A program made the position numbers and the translations under genes. The notes under the pieces were generated by a model. It was not told where the DNA came from. It saw only the letters and a program-made list of their open reading frames with translations, and did no database searches. A stretch of DNA of 64,000 nt from Trema orientale (taxonomy: Eukaryota; Streptophyta; Magnoliopsida; Rosales; Cannabaceae). Positions 34,316-46,440 of the stretch are shown in pieces. The stretch is from positions 620,430 to 684,429 of the forward strand of contig JXTC01000075.1 of NCBI GenBank assembly GCA_002914845.1, read 5' to 3'. Each line of letters begins with the position of its first letter. Position 1 is the stretch's first letter.

Positions 34316-37300
34316 CTAAGAAGAACTTTGGAGGCGAGTTTTGATCCATGACTCCAGATACTTGAGCTCTTCACTGCTTATTGAATGCCCAAGACCCGGA
34401 TAGGCCTGCAAATAGAAGACCAAAGTTTGTCACCGGTTAAATCCCAATCAAAAAACTCAATTGAGATATTGACCTGAATTTATCTTACCTTAAACTCGCA
34501 GCTTACACCAGCTTTTTCAAGGAAAGGGGGACCTGCTTGTCCCGCTTCAAACAGTACTGTTCGGTCATCCACTCCATGAGACCACAGAACAGGCGTCTGC
34601 ATATAAGTTCAGATATCAAATTTGCTGAATGACAGTAAAATCAGGTAGTAACTAGTACAATTGAAACTAGGGTTCAACTTTAGATCTCAGTCTTATTCGT
34701 TAGTTTCCCCATCAAGTTATGTGCAATTCATACATTACATATTTTCTCATACTGATTAACGTGCTTCTTTCACACCATAATATCATGGAATGAATGGCAA
34801 TATGGGCCTTGCTGCAAGCTGCTAGTATAGTTCCTTCATCTTTCCGGTCTAAAGAAAAATAAGAGAGAAATGATGTTTGCAAATAAAGACTGAGAAATCA
34901 GAATTATTTTTTAGTACCCTCTTGGCATCTGGCGAGATTTGTTCTATTAGTGATGAATTAAAAGGAACCCATCCGCTGAACACTGCACCTCCACCGAGAG
35001 TTTTAGGGTACAGCAAAACACTAGCCAACGTCAAAGCGCCTGGAAGAGAATGTTTAATATTCACATGTAACAAGCTGTAATGCAGATCCACAACCCAATG
35101 ATGTATTCTCGTGTAGTGTGTAAGTTTGTGTAAGTTTATGTTTGCGTTAATGAGTGTGAGAGAGACAAATAGAGAGAGACAGACCTCCCTGACTAAATCC
35201 ACACACGAATACATTATTAGGATTAGTGCCAGCAGCTATCTCCTTGTCTATAATCTTATGTACACTCTGAACAGCTTTAAGCACGCTGCTTTCATCTTTT
35301 GGTGAATCCTGAAATTTATTATTAATTTAATCAATAGCGAAGCTGCATAAGAAGTTCCCCAAAAAAAAAAAAAAAAAAAAAAAATCTTAAATTGAAACCC
35401 AATTTTAATTAAGTTAAACCACAAAGGTTGTCTAGTGTCGTCATAAACAAAAGGTCCAGTATTATTAAATTGTAAACAATTAGCAGTGGTTTAAACAGAT
35501 TATGCTCCAAACACAAGCTAACAGTAAGATTCCTTTCAGCACCTTCTAGTTATAAACTAGGCTAAACTGCAAAAAAAATACTGAGGTTTGGGTATTCTGC
35601 AAAGTATGGACTTTGCAAAATAACATCCTAAGATTAAGAATTTCTGAAAATTAGTACTCTGAGTTAACTTTTTGAATAACTTTAACTGGTAAAAAACAAT
35701 AATATTCTCAAAATTCAGGAGAATAATAAGGATTAATATAGTTTTAATGGAGGGTATTATTGTTTTTTCATTACTAAAATTGGTCAAAAAATCAGTCCAG
35801 GGTAATAATTTTCATAAATTTTTAATCTCAAGATATTATTTTGCGGAGTCTAAATTTTAAAATTTAAATTACAGAACACTTAAACTTCAGGCATTTTTTT
35901 GTAGTTCACCCTATAAACTCACTGTAATAGTTTGCTTTAGATTCCATCCAATTCGTGATATAAAATCCAAAGAGACAGGTTTGAGAAGTATAAAATGTAT
36001 GACTTACAACAGTCACCGGAATCTCGTGAATGTCAAACCATGAGGCCATTACAGAACCATCTACAAGAAAATGTAACAGCGAGCATTATACTAAGCACAA
36101 TTTTCTCAAATGTCAGGGAAAGGAAATTCCAAAGAACAAAAACAAGTGAGGCCTACAGGGAAATGTTCCAAATATAAAATACCATGCTGGTTTCTAATCA
36201 GGTCAGCCTCCTGATACATATTCCTATACTCTTTTGTCACCATCTTTCAAACAGTTGCTTCTAGAAAAAGAACTCTTTGCCTTTTAAAAGTGATCAACTC
36301 ATACTGTATTTTCCTAACTTTGTCACGTCAAAACAAATTAGTCCTCTTCAAATATCGACTCAAGCCATGAAACTTACAAAATCTCGAGTACTAAATTCGT
36401 AATATCTAAAGCAAACAACGTAAATGCCATCAAAATGGCCAGCTGTTCATGGTAATTTTTGATTTCTGAAATTGTGTGATTACTTATTTGTTACTCAAAA
36501 ATTAAGACAGCATGATTTAGCATAAAACTTAGAGATAAGTAATTGTAGGTAGATATATATATATAGCAGGTGGTTAAGTTTGTTAGATAGAGAAATATAT
36601 ATAAAAATAAAAGGTTGTTAATTTAAAGATTTAAAATAAAAATAGGACCAATTAACTGGATTCTAGGGTACTGAAGTGTAAATGACTAAGATTAAAAGTA
36701 CTAAAACTTAAATAATAGAAAGTAAATGAACTAAAATTTAAGTGTAGCTGAAAGTAAAGTTGCTGAAATATAAATATTGAAAAATAAAGGCTGAAACATA
36801 AAATGTACCAGTCAACTGGAATAAGCTTGCAATGAAAAGTAAAGAGTTGAAAATAAAATACGATAACATAAAATACCAGGCAATAGAAGATGCTGCCTTG
36901 GTGCAAAAACTACCATGAACATGGGACTGGGGTCTTGCATGGCTCAATCCTTATAGAGTTCTTTGAATGAGATGCTAGTATGTGTATGAAAGAAGGAATA
37001 GATGATGATTTGTTGTTTGAAATATAGCTCGATTACATGCTTACCAAGCCTTGATCATGCATGTATATGAGCATAGATATATAAAACATGAAGTAGGAGC
37101 CTTTAATGATCAAATTAAAGGTGTTCACTTCACATTCCTCGTGATGCAGAAAAGTGGCGATGAATGATCAGCCACTTTATATATGTAAATAATACTTATC
37201 AAGTATGAACTAGTACAAAACCTTATAAAATAGGATGTAGTACCTAAGTGATGAATATGAGACAAGGTATAAACAAGGAATAAGGACTAGAAGCTGAAAT

Positions 37301-38984
37301 ATATGATAAAACAACAAAGGTTAGTCACTGTTTATATAGAAATAGTGACTGATCATGCATGCAAAGACGCTAAAGATCACTTTCTGGTGTGAGAATGAAG
37401 TTGAATTAGTGCTTTTAGGCTAGGAACATGATCTAGAGTGATATGTAGGAGGTTAGGAGATGTTCTGTGACTATCGGGTGGACTAAAATGCAAGAAAAAT
37501 GAGAGTTTCAGCCACTGCAGTGGCTAGAAACGTGAGCAGCTGAGTGAAAGAGAGAGAGCGTGATTGTATCTAAGTGTTTGTGCATGAAGGAATTGTTGTT
37601 GATAGTGAAAAAGTTGCTCCTATTTATAAGGAGCTGAAACTTTAAAGCCAAGAAGTTATTGGGAGACAAGGCTGCCAAGTGGCAAAAATAGCTTTTTCTT
37701 GTCTCCTAAGATCTAGTTCCAGCTATGGTTTTAGTGAAAGACAATGATTAAGTAATACGGAAGTGCTAAGAACCAGTTTTAGAGTTTAGTAAACTGCCTT
37801 AGGAAACAACCTAGAAGCTGCCACCTTAGCGGTTTCACTCAAAACCAGCAAAGATAAACCATAAACCACCCGGTTTAGAGGTTAGTTACTAGAGAATTCA
37901 CATGTTACTTGATTAGAAAGTTTCTGCATGTAAGTGTAGCTAGTATTCCTTGATTTGGTGCATGTATCTCACATTCTTATTCCCCTAAAAGGGTTTAGGG
38001 TATTGGGTAAGGATACCCTAGCTTAATTAGGAACCGTAACCCCTAAAATAATACTGCTCTATAACACTACTCTGCTTCTTTTTCTCTGTTTTGGCTCTGT
38101 TTTCTGCTTTAATCATATTCAAGTTTAATCTATCATTGATCAGCACTTAATAAAAATTGTTCTAATCAAATTCAGGGACTTACCCAAAACACCAACTAAA
38201 GTCGGGAACATAATACATACATAATTAGCTACTACAACGCTAGTTTCGTTTATTCTAGCAATAAATATTGGAGGTAATTAAGTTGAATGGCACTTTTAGA
38301 AATTAGTTTTATATCCATAGCAGTTTTTGACCATGTTTTAAAAAGAAAAATGTCATAAAATTATTATTATTAGGATTTGTGGCACTACTCGTCTCTGAAT
38401 TCTTTAATTAGTGATAAATTAATCCCTGAACTAAATAAATGACCATAAAAGTCCCTAAATTAACCAGTTAGTGACAATAATATTTTTTTTGTCAAAAACT
38501 ATTAAAGCTGTTAAAAATTGGACGTAAGAAAAGGTGTGTGTAATTAAATCAAAATTCCCTTCTTTTAAATATGCAAGTAAGTTTTTAAGATTTGAGAATA
38601 CCACCTATTTCATTATGAAAATCATGGACATAAATCAATCAAAACTAGGAAGCAAAGGCTATACACGAATTTAAACATACATAATAAATAAATCACCCAA
38701 ACGATTAGGAGCAAAAACTTACAATTGCAGGTGACTGGGTTTGCAGGAGCAGTAGGGAAGGACCAGATTGTGTCCCTGAACTCGGGAGAAGTGAAGAGGG
38801 TCTTGATGGGCTCGTTCGCACGTCCTGAGTCGCCCAACCCGTGAAGCCACAAAACGAAGCTCCGAGCCATGGAATCTGGCCTTCTAGAAGATGGGCTTGG
38901 CTGTGAATGTAGTATGAACAAGAGAGTGCCACTTAGGGTGAGTGTGAGAATAACAATTGGCTTCGCTAATAGCATAAGCTTCAT
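34316..38984 (-). CDS. SOBER1-like acyl-protein thioesterase/carboxylesterase
   Basis: Six exons on the minus strand: 38984-38723, 36060-36008, 35308-35185, 35039-34918, 34596-34489 and 34405-34316. Phases close to 252 residues. An alpha/beta hydrolase of the acyl-protein thioesterase family: LWLHGLGDSG oxyanion-region motif (46-54), nucleophile S144 in GFSQGG, D198 in SHGVDD and H230 in GLGHSI form the triad. Sequence is closest to plant SOBER1/TIPSY1, where SOBER1 suppresses AvrBsT-triggered immunity by deacetylation; hydrolase function is expected. ATG at 38984 adds 38 residues with a hydrophobic segment (about 8-26), a possible signal anchor. The alternative start at 38870 (MARSFVLW) would give a 214-residue cytosolic form like SOBER1 itself. 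Intron 1 is 2.66 kb, apparently enlarged by a transposon; intron 2 contains a MITE. Confidence 0.93.
35560..35911. mobile_element. 352-bp TIR element inside an intron of the SOBER1-like gene
   Basis: Arms of about 115 bp pair: the left starts GGCTAAACTGCAAAAAAAAT and the reverse complement of the right reads GGGTGAACTACAAAAAAATG. Inner matches include 'tttgcaaaataacatcctaa' with 'ccgcaaaataatatcttgag'. An 8-bp duplication 'tataaact' flanks it (35551-35558 and 35912-35919), 8 of 9 if extended. It lies between exons 2 and 3 and leaves the splice sites intact. Confidence 0.78.
36510..38250. mobile_element. Probable retroelement insertion filling intron 1 of the SOBER1-like gene
   Basis: Much of the 2.66-kb intron has base composition and motif style unlike the rest of the gene. 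There is an A/T run with repeated 'aaagtaaa' and 'ctgaaa' segments at 36640-36900, a promoter-like 'ctatttataaggagctgaaa' near 37619, and CT-rich 'ctctgttttggctctgtttt' near 38087. This resembles a large LTR or a decayed non-coding retroelement. No termini or target duplication could be fixed and there is no coding capacity, so the extent is approximate. Confidence 0.35.
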
Positions 38985-41900
38985 TTTCGATCATCCATGG
39001 AGCTTTATGCCGTGCAATTTGGTCTAGTTTCCGAAAAGACTTGAATTACCCCTCTACTTTATAGATTACTAGTTAGGTCCTTTGAGCTCCCCGCTTGTTC
39101 TCCGGGACCTACTTAGGCCCGGCCCACCTTACGTAGCCCAATTAGAAAAGCCCTATATCATTAGGAAACGAGAAAAGGACATGATAGGACTACCTTGGGC
39201 CAAAATGGCTTTTTTGTGCATGTTTTGAAAAATAATATTTTTAGGAGGATTAAGGATGTTTTGACCTATGGTCAAAAAATTCTTAACTATGAAAAAAATT
39301 TACATAATGATTTTTTCATGGTCAATAAGTCTTTGACATTTTTAAAAATATCATTTTTAGAAAAGTGCACAAAAAAATCAGTTTGGCCCATATCCATGTC
39401 ATTTAATCTTTGGAAACAGATATAAATAGGATTTTTTTTAAGTTTTTAAAACAAATACCAATTTTTCACTTTTTCCCCTATAACCCTGGAAAAGTTCAGC
39501 TACCTCCCGTTTTATACTGGATCTCTCATGTGTGGATCGCTTAGTGAAACTGACTACCACAGTGGAGGCCACTCCAACTCATGACCTTAGACTCATGAGT
39601 CAAAGACATTAATCACCTTATTGTCTTGTTTGTTGGTTCCTAATTTTTCACTTATTTTAATAAATGAGAGTTTTTTTTTTTTTAAAGTTCTAAATCCGTC
39701 AAATAATTGGATTATGTACGTTCACAATTTTAATTATAAATTTATCTATAATTAAAATTACAAAAAAATACAATATAAGAATCAAATATAGCCATTATGA
39801 TTATATATTGAAATTGCAGTTTAGAAGATATAAACATATGAAATTGCTTAAACTCTAGAAAGAATTTTTTTTTTTCATTTTTCAAAACCATACAAAAAAA
39901 AAAAAAAAATTAACAATGGAGCACCGAATAAAACAAAAAAATTGTTAGATATATATATCGAACAACAACTTGTCATGATGGTGAGACTTTGTGCGACTAA
40001 AGGAAAAAAAATGGCAGCATATAGTGGTTATGAGTTGAGAGAATCAAATAATCCTGAGAGAAATTAAGTTGAAAAGATAAATATCATTTGAGTTTTTTAA
40101 TCTTTTTTCTATCATAATATATTGATTAAAGTTTTCATATTTATCTTTTAGGAGAAACAAAATACATGAAAAGCAAGAAAAGATGGAGGTAAAACGCACA
40201 TGATAAAATTGGTGGATAGTGGAAAAAAAAAAAAGAAGAAGAAGAATTTGAAAAAAAAAACTCAGAAATAGTTAAACATAATTAAAAAAAAAAAAAGAAA
40301 GAAAACTAAAGAAGAACTTAAAAAGAAAAAAAAAAAACTCAAAATTAATTAAATTTTCAGGCCTCACGTTTTTTTTTTCTTACTTTATTTCGTGTTTGTT
40401 GTTTCCACTCTCCATTTTTTAATAAAAGAAAATTAGAAATGTACAAAGTAATAATGGGTATTTTTGGAATAAAATGAATGTACAAAAAAAATACAAAATA
40501 GTAAAGTAATTCTTTTGTGATATAATAAGAAAATGAATGTACATAATCAAATTATTGATGGATTTAGAACTTTTTTTTAATTATTTTTAGATTTAATTAT
40601 ATTTTATGTATTTGCTAAGTGACCATGACATTAGTTTCAACCATTCTCACATCCATTTCTTTATGATGTTTCAAGAATTTCGATTTTTTTCATCTCAGTG
40701 GTTTATTTAAAAGGTTAACAAACGGAAAAGAAAAACCTAGTCTTGTTTTATTTTGTTCAAAAACCCGTTTGTTCTCCAAAAAAAATTAAAAAAAAAATAA
40801 AATGCCGTTTGTTCTTTTCTCTTATCTTACGTTTTTTTGTCCCCCTATTTTAATTATGTTTCCTCCTTTATTTTTAATTAAAGTGATATAGATTAATTAT
40901 TAACTTATTTACATTTTTATGTTTTAAATCCACTTTGAGAGTATAAAATAAGTATTTGCTAGCCAATTAGTGGTTTTTCTCTTTTAATTTATAAAGGAGA
41001 AACGAGTATCTCGGATATGAATCGTGATATTAGACTTATACCAAAAATTAATCAAATCAATTAAGATGGAAAGACCGAAAGTAATAAGGCTTTTTAGGAG
41101 TGTTCAAAATCCGCACAATTTAATTCAATTTGCACGAATTAATACAATCAAATCAGATCTGATCCATAAAAGTATGGATATCCACACTTGTGTATATTAG
41201 ATTGGATTGAATTTTTAAAATCCGCACTTCTGCAAATCAGATAATCTTTTCATCTTCAAAGTAACCGATCTCATCCAATCCGTACGTAAAGTACATATAT
41301 GATATATAATTTACATATTTTTCTATAATTCCTATATGTTATATAATAATCTATTAGTTGTAGTTTAAGGTAAAAAATTTCATTATACAATCTACCATAT
41401 ATAATTAATTCTTTATAAAATACGAATGCCCATATTTGTGCTTAAAATATATAATTCGGAATAGAAAAACCAAGATAGATCCTAGTTATAAGGTCTTATT
41501 AATCAAATCTAAGTAAATGATCAAAAATAACCGATTCAACTCACATATTTACCAATTTGAAGATTGGACGCAGATTGGGTTGGATATACTATCTAAAGTT
41601 GTTTTCTTTTCGTTTGTTTTTTTTCCTTCTGACACTAAGGTAGTTTTAGTATTAGTCCCGTAATATTAATTGATTTCTTTAGAGTCCAAGGATATTACTT
41701 TGATACATACATAACTTTGTTTTAGAAAATATACCTTTTATTAAAGAATTATAATATATAACTTTCGTCGCGTTTGGTAAGACTATTCTTACGAATCATT
41801 GTTCCTATATTTGGTTTGACACAAATACAGGAATAGCTACTCCACCAAAATAGTAGAATCTTATTCCTAAAGTGGACAACCAGAATAGTCTTTCCATTCT

Positions 41901-43262
41901 AATGCTAAATTATTTTAAACATTACTTTCTAATTATATCCCTTAATATAACAGTTAAATATTTTACATATTATTTTCTAAACTTTTCTCAAAACTTTTGA
42001 GGATGTAAACACCTAACAAGCAACAAATAGTTATTGTTATTTATATGCATAAAAAATCAATATTTTGAATCAATTCATATTTAAGCAGCCCTATTATCAC
42101 CTTTCTTTTTCTTATTACACTTCTTTTTAAAATACCCCCTTCAAAATAACATAATTTGACATAGATGGTAATACAATAAAACTCTATTTCTTATTACACT
42201 TCTTTTTAAAAAAAATAAAAAAAATGGGGCTTAATAACCTCCACTTATTAAAGAAAATAAAATAACTCACATACCTTTGGATTTGAACTCCTGACCTAAT
42301 ATCCAATCTCTTTCCTACCCCACCCACTGAACTAACCTATTGGGATTAATTCTTATTACACCTTTAAAATACCCATATAATAAATCTTAAAAGATCAAAA
42401 TAGTATACAATTAATTTTGAATTTTCGTAACCATGAATGAACAAATCATGAATTTCAAACATTTTGATTTATCAACAATTTGATTTTTAGAAAGTGATTT
42501 TTTCCTCCTTATTATTATCTCAAGATTCAAGAATATGCATTACGACTAAAGATTATCCTTGATTTATTAATTGTAAACGTCCAAGTAATGCTATTTAGAG
42601 TAGACTGGGTATTTTTGGTACTTGAAATGATGTAAAACACTGAATTTTAGAACGAAAACGTTCCTCGAGTTTAAATTTTAACTTCCAACCCTGAGAAAGA
42701 CCACATTACAGAAACAAAAATAATAAAAAAATAGAAAACAACACGTGTAAGAATATTAAAAAAAGCAACTATAAAATACACTAGTAACCATTTAATAGTA
42801 TCCAAAATTACGAATATAACATATACTAAATTATTAACCTAAAAAAAATATTCATAACAACCACAGGAAACCAAAAAGGTAATGGTTGTTGTTTGGTAAA
42901 ATATTATGGTGGTTCATTAAACTTTTGGATCCTAAGTTCTATTTCTTACTGATATAGTGTTATTGTAAGGACTAAAAGTATGTGTATATATTTTACGGTT
43001 TCTCTTTTCAAGGAAAGATAAAATAAAACTGAATTGAAAGAGTATTAAAAAATCTACTAAAATCAGTCTCCACCATGACATTTGGGAGTTTTAATACGAG
43101 GCTTGTGATTCTTTCTTTTTTTTTTTTTCTTGAATCTTGATTTTTGTGTGTGTGTAAAGAACCTGCATTGTTAGAAACCAATAACAAGAACTTAACACAG
43201 AAACCAATACCAAGAATCCAAAAATCATACACAATTCAGCCAAAAAAGAAATAATCCGAAAA

Positions 43263-43829
43263 TCATACACAAATCAGACAAATAGAAAATAATAATAGGA
43301 ACCCAAAGATCCTACACAAATAAATTTCCAAAAAATCGCATGTATGTAAAATAACCAAAATAATAATAATAATAATTATCCTCAACTGTTTTGGAATTAA
43401 AGTTTCCTCAAAATTTGGCTCCAGCTGATATTTTTTAGTAACAGATTTTCTTTTCTCTCTAAAACCTTTTCTATCATCAATCACCTTCCTCTTCTGACTT
43501 TTTTTAGACTCTTCGTCTCCAGAACCAGATTTCTCCTTCTTGGACCTTTTCGGTTTTGATTCTGAGAGAGTTGTTGTTGAACTTATTAATTTCTTCATCA
43601 TCTTCTTAGGGCTTTTCGATTTTAATTCAAAAGGAGGAATGGCTGAACTAGTACGAATAATAACCACGGCTAGCATGATCAAAGAAGATGAAAATAGATA
43701 TAGAAGATGGAGGAAGAAAATGAAAGAAAGAGAAACCCTCGGACAGAAAGATAGAAGAAGATAAGAACGAATAATAGAAGATGGAGGAAGAAAATGGAAG
43801 AAAGAGAACCCCTTGAACATAAAACCCAA
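43263..43829 (-). pseudogene. Lys/Ser-rich open frame, possible captured gene fragment
   Basis: A minus-strand open frame of 188 codons. The central part (about 72-145) is charged and coding-like: KSPKKMMKKLISSTTTLSES, KPKRSKKEKSGSGDEESKKS, KVIDDRKGFREKRKSVTKKYQ, LEPNFEETLIPKQLR. The two ends are hydrophobic and AT-driven, as expected of chance sequence. Composition here stands out from the AT-rich flanks. The upstream part overlaps a local duplication of 'agatggaggaagaaaatg' (about 43705 and 43778). I do not recognise the protein. It may be a fragment of a nuclear Lys-rich protein carried by a transposon, or spurious. Confidence 0.25.
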
Positions 43830-45051
43830 ACTGGAAACAACGAGCTAAAGGGCCACCAACAGCATTGGAAGAGGAAAGAACCACAAACAGCGATGGAAGA
43901 GGAAAGGGCCTTTAACAGGCCGTGAAAAAACAGAATTTCTAGAATATGGTATTTTTCTAAATAATACTATACACAAATATCAATTTTTTTGGAACACCAT
44001 ATATATGCAATTCTTTTTATTAATTACCGTGTATATTCTAATTTTCACTATGTTGTTTTGCCATGTTTCGAAAGTTCTTTTAGTCTTTACGTTTATGTGT
44101 GGTTTATTGATTTGTTTATGAAGTCTTGTTTAATAAATAATAAAAAGAAATAAAAGTATCTAAAGTGCAAATCTTGTCATCCAATGATCAATTAAGTATG
44201 GTTTCCTAACCGGAAAAAAAATTCATTTTGTGAGTATTAAACACAACTTGTTGATCATAACGGAGATGAAGGTAACATGGTTGACATGGGTGGGGAAAAA
44301 ATTAATTAGTTTTTTTATTATGGATAATTTTGGAGTTAATAAAAATTTAAAAGGTATGGACAAAGAAAATTCTAAAATGTTAAAATGACATGAGAGATTT
44401 ATTTAAAGGAGGGATGGTGAGAGAAAAAATACGGGTGGCAATAGAACTATCCTTTATATTTTTACTCAACTGTACTAATTATTTTTTGTTATTATTAAAA
44501 ATAAACACTCTATTTTCGTCAAAAAAATAAACCCTTTAAATATCTTTAACATTATATTATCAAAAATAAAGTAAGGATTAACTTTAGGGGAATCTTCGCT
44601 AAATCACTATTATTCCATTCCATTTTAAATACTAATCAAACACAAGAATCTTGATTCAGATATTAATTCTAACGTTCAACGAGATGTATGAATTGAATTC
44701 ATTAAGTCATTCCGTTCATACTCTAATTCCAGTATTTTCCTATTATTTTCTGTTCAATCAAATCAAACACCAACTTAGTAGAACAATGTACTAAGAAATA
44801 GTATTTACCTAATTATTTATCATAAAATTTATTTCCCTTTTTTTTTCTTTATATATTTTAAAACAATATATTTCCTTCTAATTTTTTGATACCATACGTT
44901 ATAAAAGTAAAAAAAAAAAAAAAAAGTGAAAAAATACATTGTGAACCTTAATTTTTGCTGATATGCTTCAATTTTATAATTGTGGGGTCATTTTGTTCCA
45001 ATTTTTACAAATATGGTGCTAATTTACCCTTACTAATAGACGATATTAAAG

Positions 45052-45580
45052 AAAACTGCCGAAACGGTCAAAGCCCACCATCGACATTCCTGGGCATGTA
45101 GGTAATAGAAAATTTAAGGTAATGAAAATAAAAATAACAAAATCGGAACTAGAGCATAAAGTTATTGCTTTTGAATGGCAAAAAAGTTGAATACTCAAAA
45201 ATTCAAATATTAATCGTTGGACCTCTGAAATTACGGCTAAAAAGTACTAAAACAGTCAGATCTTGATATCGACAGTTTTGGGCATGTAGGTAGTAGAAAA
45301 ATAAAGGTAATAAAAAACAGAAACAACAAAATCGGAACTTGGAGCATAATGTTACAGCCTTTGAACGCCAAAAAAAAAATGAATATTCAAAAATTGAAAT
45401 ATTAATTGTCGCACATCTGAAATTGCGGTCAAAAAACACCGAAACAGTCAGAGCCTGACACTGGCAGTTCTGGGCATATAGGTAATAGAAAATTAGGGTA
45501 ATGAAAAAAAGAAACAACAAAATCAGAACACAGAGCATAAAGTTATAGCATTTAAATGCCAAAAAATTATTGATATGTAG
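45052..45580. repeat. ~190-bp tandem repeat, about 2.7 copies
   Basis: Landmarks 'gaaacggtcaaagcc' (45061), 'aaaacagtcagatctt' (45249) and 'gaaacagtcagagcct' (45441) recur at 188-192 bp. Each is followed by 'gggcatgtaggtaatagaaa' or a close variant, 'aacaaaatcggaac', 'gagcataaagtta', and a segment around 'gaatggcaaaaaa'. Copies are about 80-90% alike by eye. A minus-strand ORF across them is a product of the repeat. Confidence 0.85.
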
Positions 45581-46159
45581 TTGGGTTATTTCCTCTACAT
45601 GGACTACTTCCTTTTTATGCCATATTCTTGAATACACCTAACACTTGGGCTTATACTTTTGGTACAACTCAACTAGATGTTTTAGGTGTATGGCAGGTAT
45701 GACTCGAATAGATTTTCCCTCTACATCTTTAAATGACATGCTCCACATTTCAAGCTTACTTGCTATTTATTCCTCTTCTTCTTCTGGTGGGTATTCTTGA
45801 ATGTATTATAGGAGCATGTTCATAATTATTTCCATTTTTCATACTTTACATACATCTATCGTACATGTGGTTACATACAAAATATATTTCTGGAATTATT
45901 GATGTGTCATTATTCCTAGTATGATGATTTTTCATCAATAACATATTTTCCTTCTTAGCTACCAGAACGCAAGCAATGTAGTATTTCTAAAACTTTCTCT
46001 CTCTGTATTATTATTATAGGATTATGATAAAAATGATTAATTGTACTCTGAAATGGACTTAAAGTCCTATAGGTGCTAATGTAACCAATAAAATTATTTA
46101 GTAGGCTTCTGAATTTCTGGTGATCGGATTGGTTCTTAATTAAGGCTAGTTCAGAGAAC

Positions 46160-46440
46160 ACTAAGATTTTTTTTTTTCATATAAACGGGCTTCTTAAGAG
46201 AATATTATTAATAGAAGCAAAAAACTTCAAATTACAATGTAAGCATAAGGATTACAATTTCAAACTCCTCAAAGAATAGAGACGATTATCCTAATCCTTC
46301 AAGAGAAATAACGAAATCACCGGCAATCTATTGCCTTTAACACTTACTCATAGCTGCATTCTTAGCAAGATAAACTATATGAGGCAAACACCAATTGAGA
46401 TCTATGCCCATGGAAAAGAAAATAAAATGAAAATCGGCTA
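46160..46440 (-). mobile_element. Possible LINE 3' end, decayed
   Basis: On the minus strand the sequence ends with 'ttaagaagcccgtttatatg' followed by a poly-A run (plus-strand T-run at 46169-46178), the arrangement expected at a LINE tail. Upstream translation gives only a short broken frame (WCLPHIVYLAKNAAMSKC then stop). No reverse transcriptase motif is seen. Weak evidence. Confidence 0.3.

Noticed and set aside
45203..45637. 144-codon minus-strand ORF
   Set aside because: Lies across the 190-bp tandem repeat and its protein repeats with the DNA.
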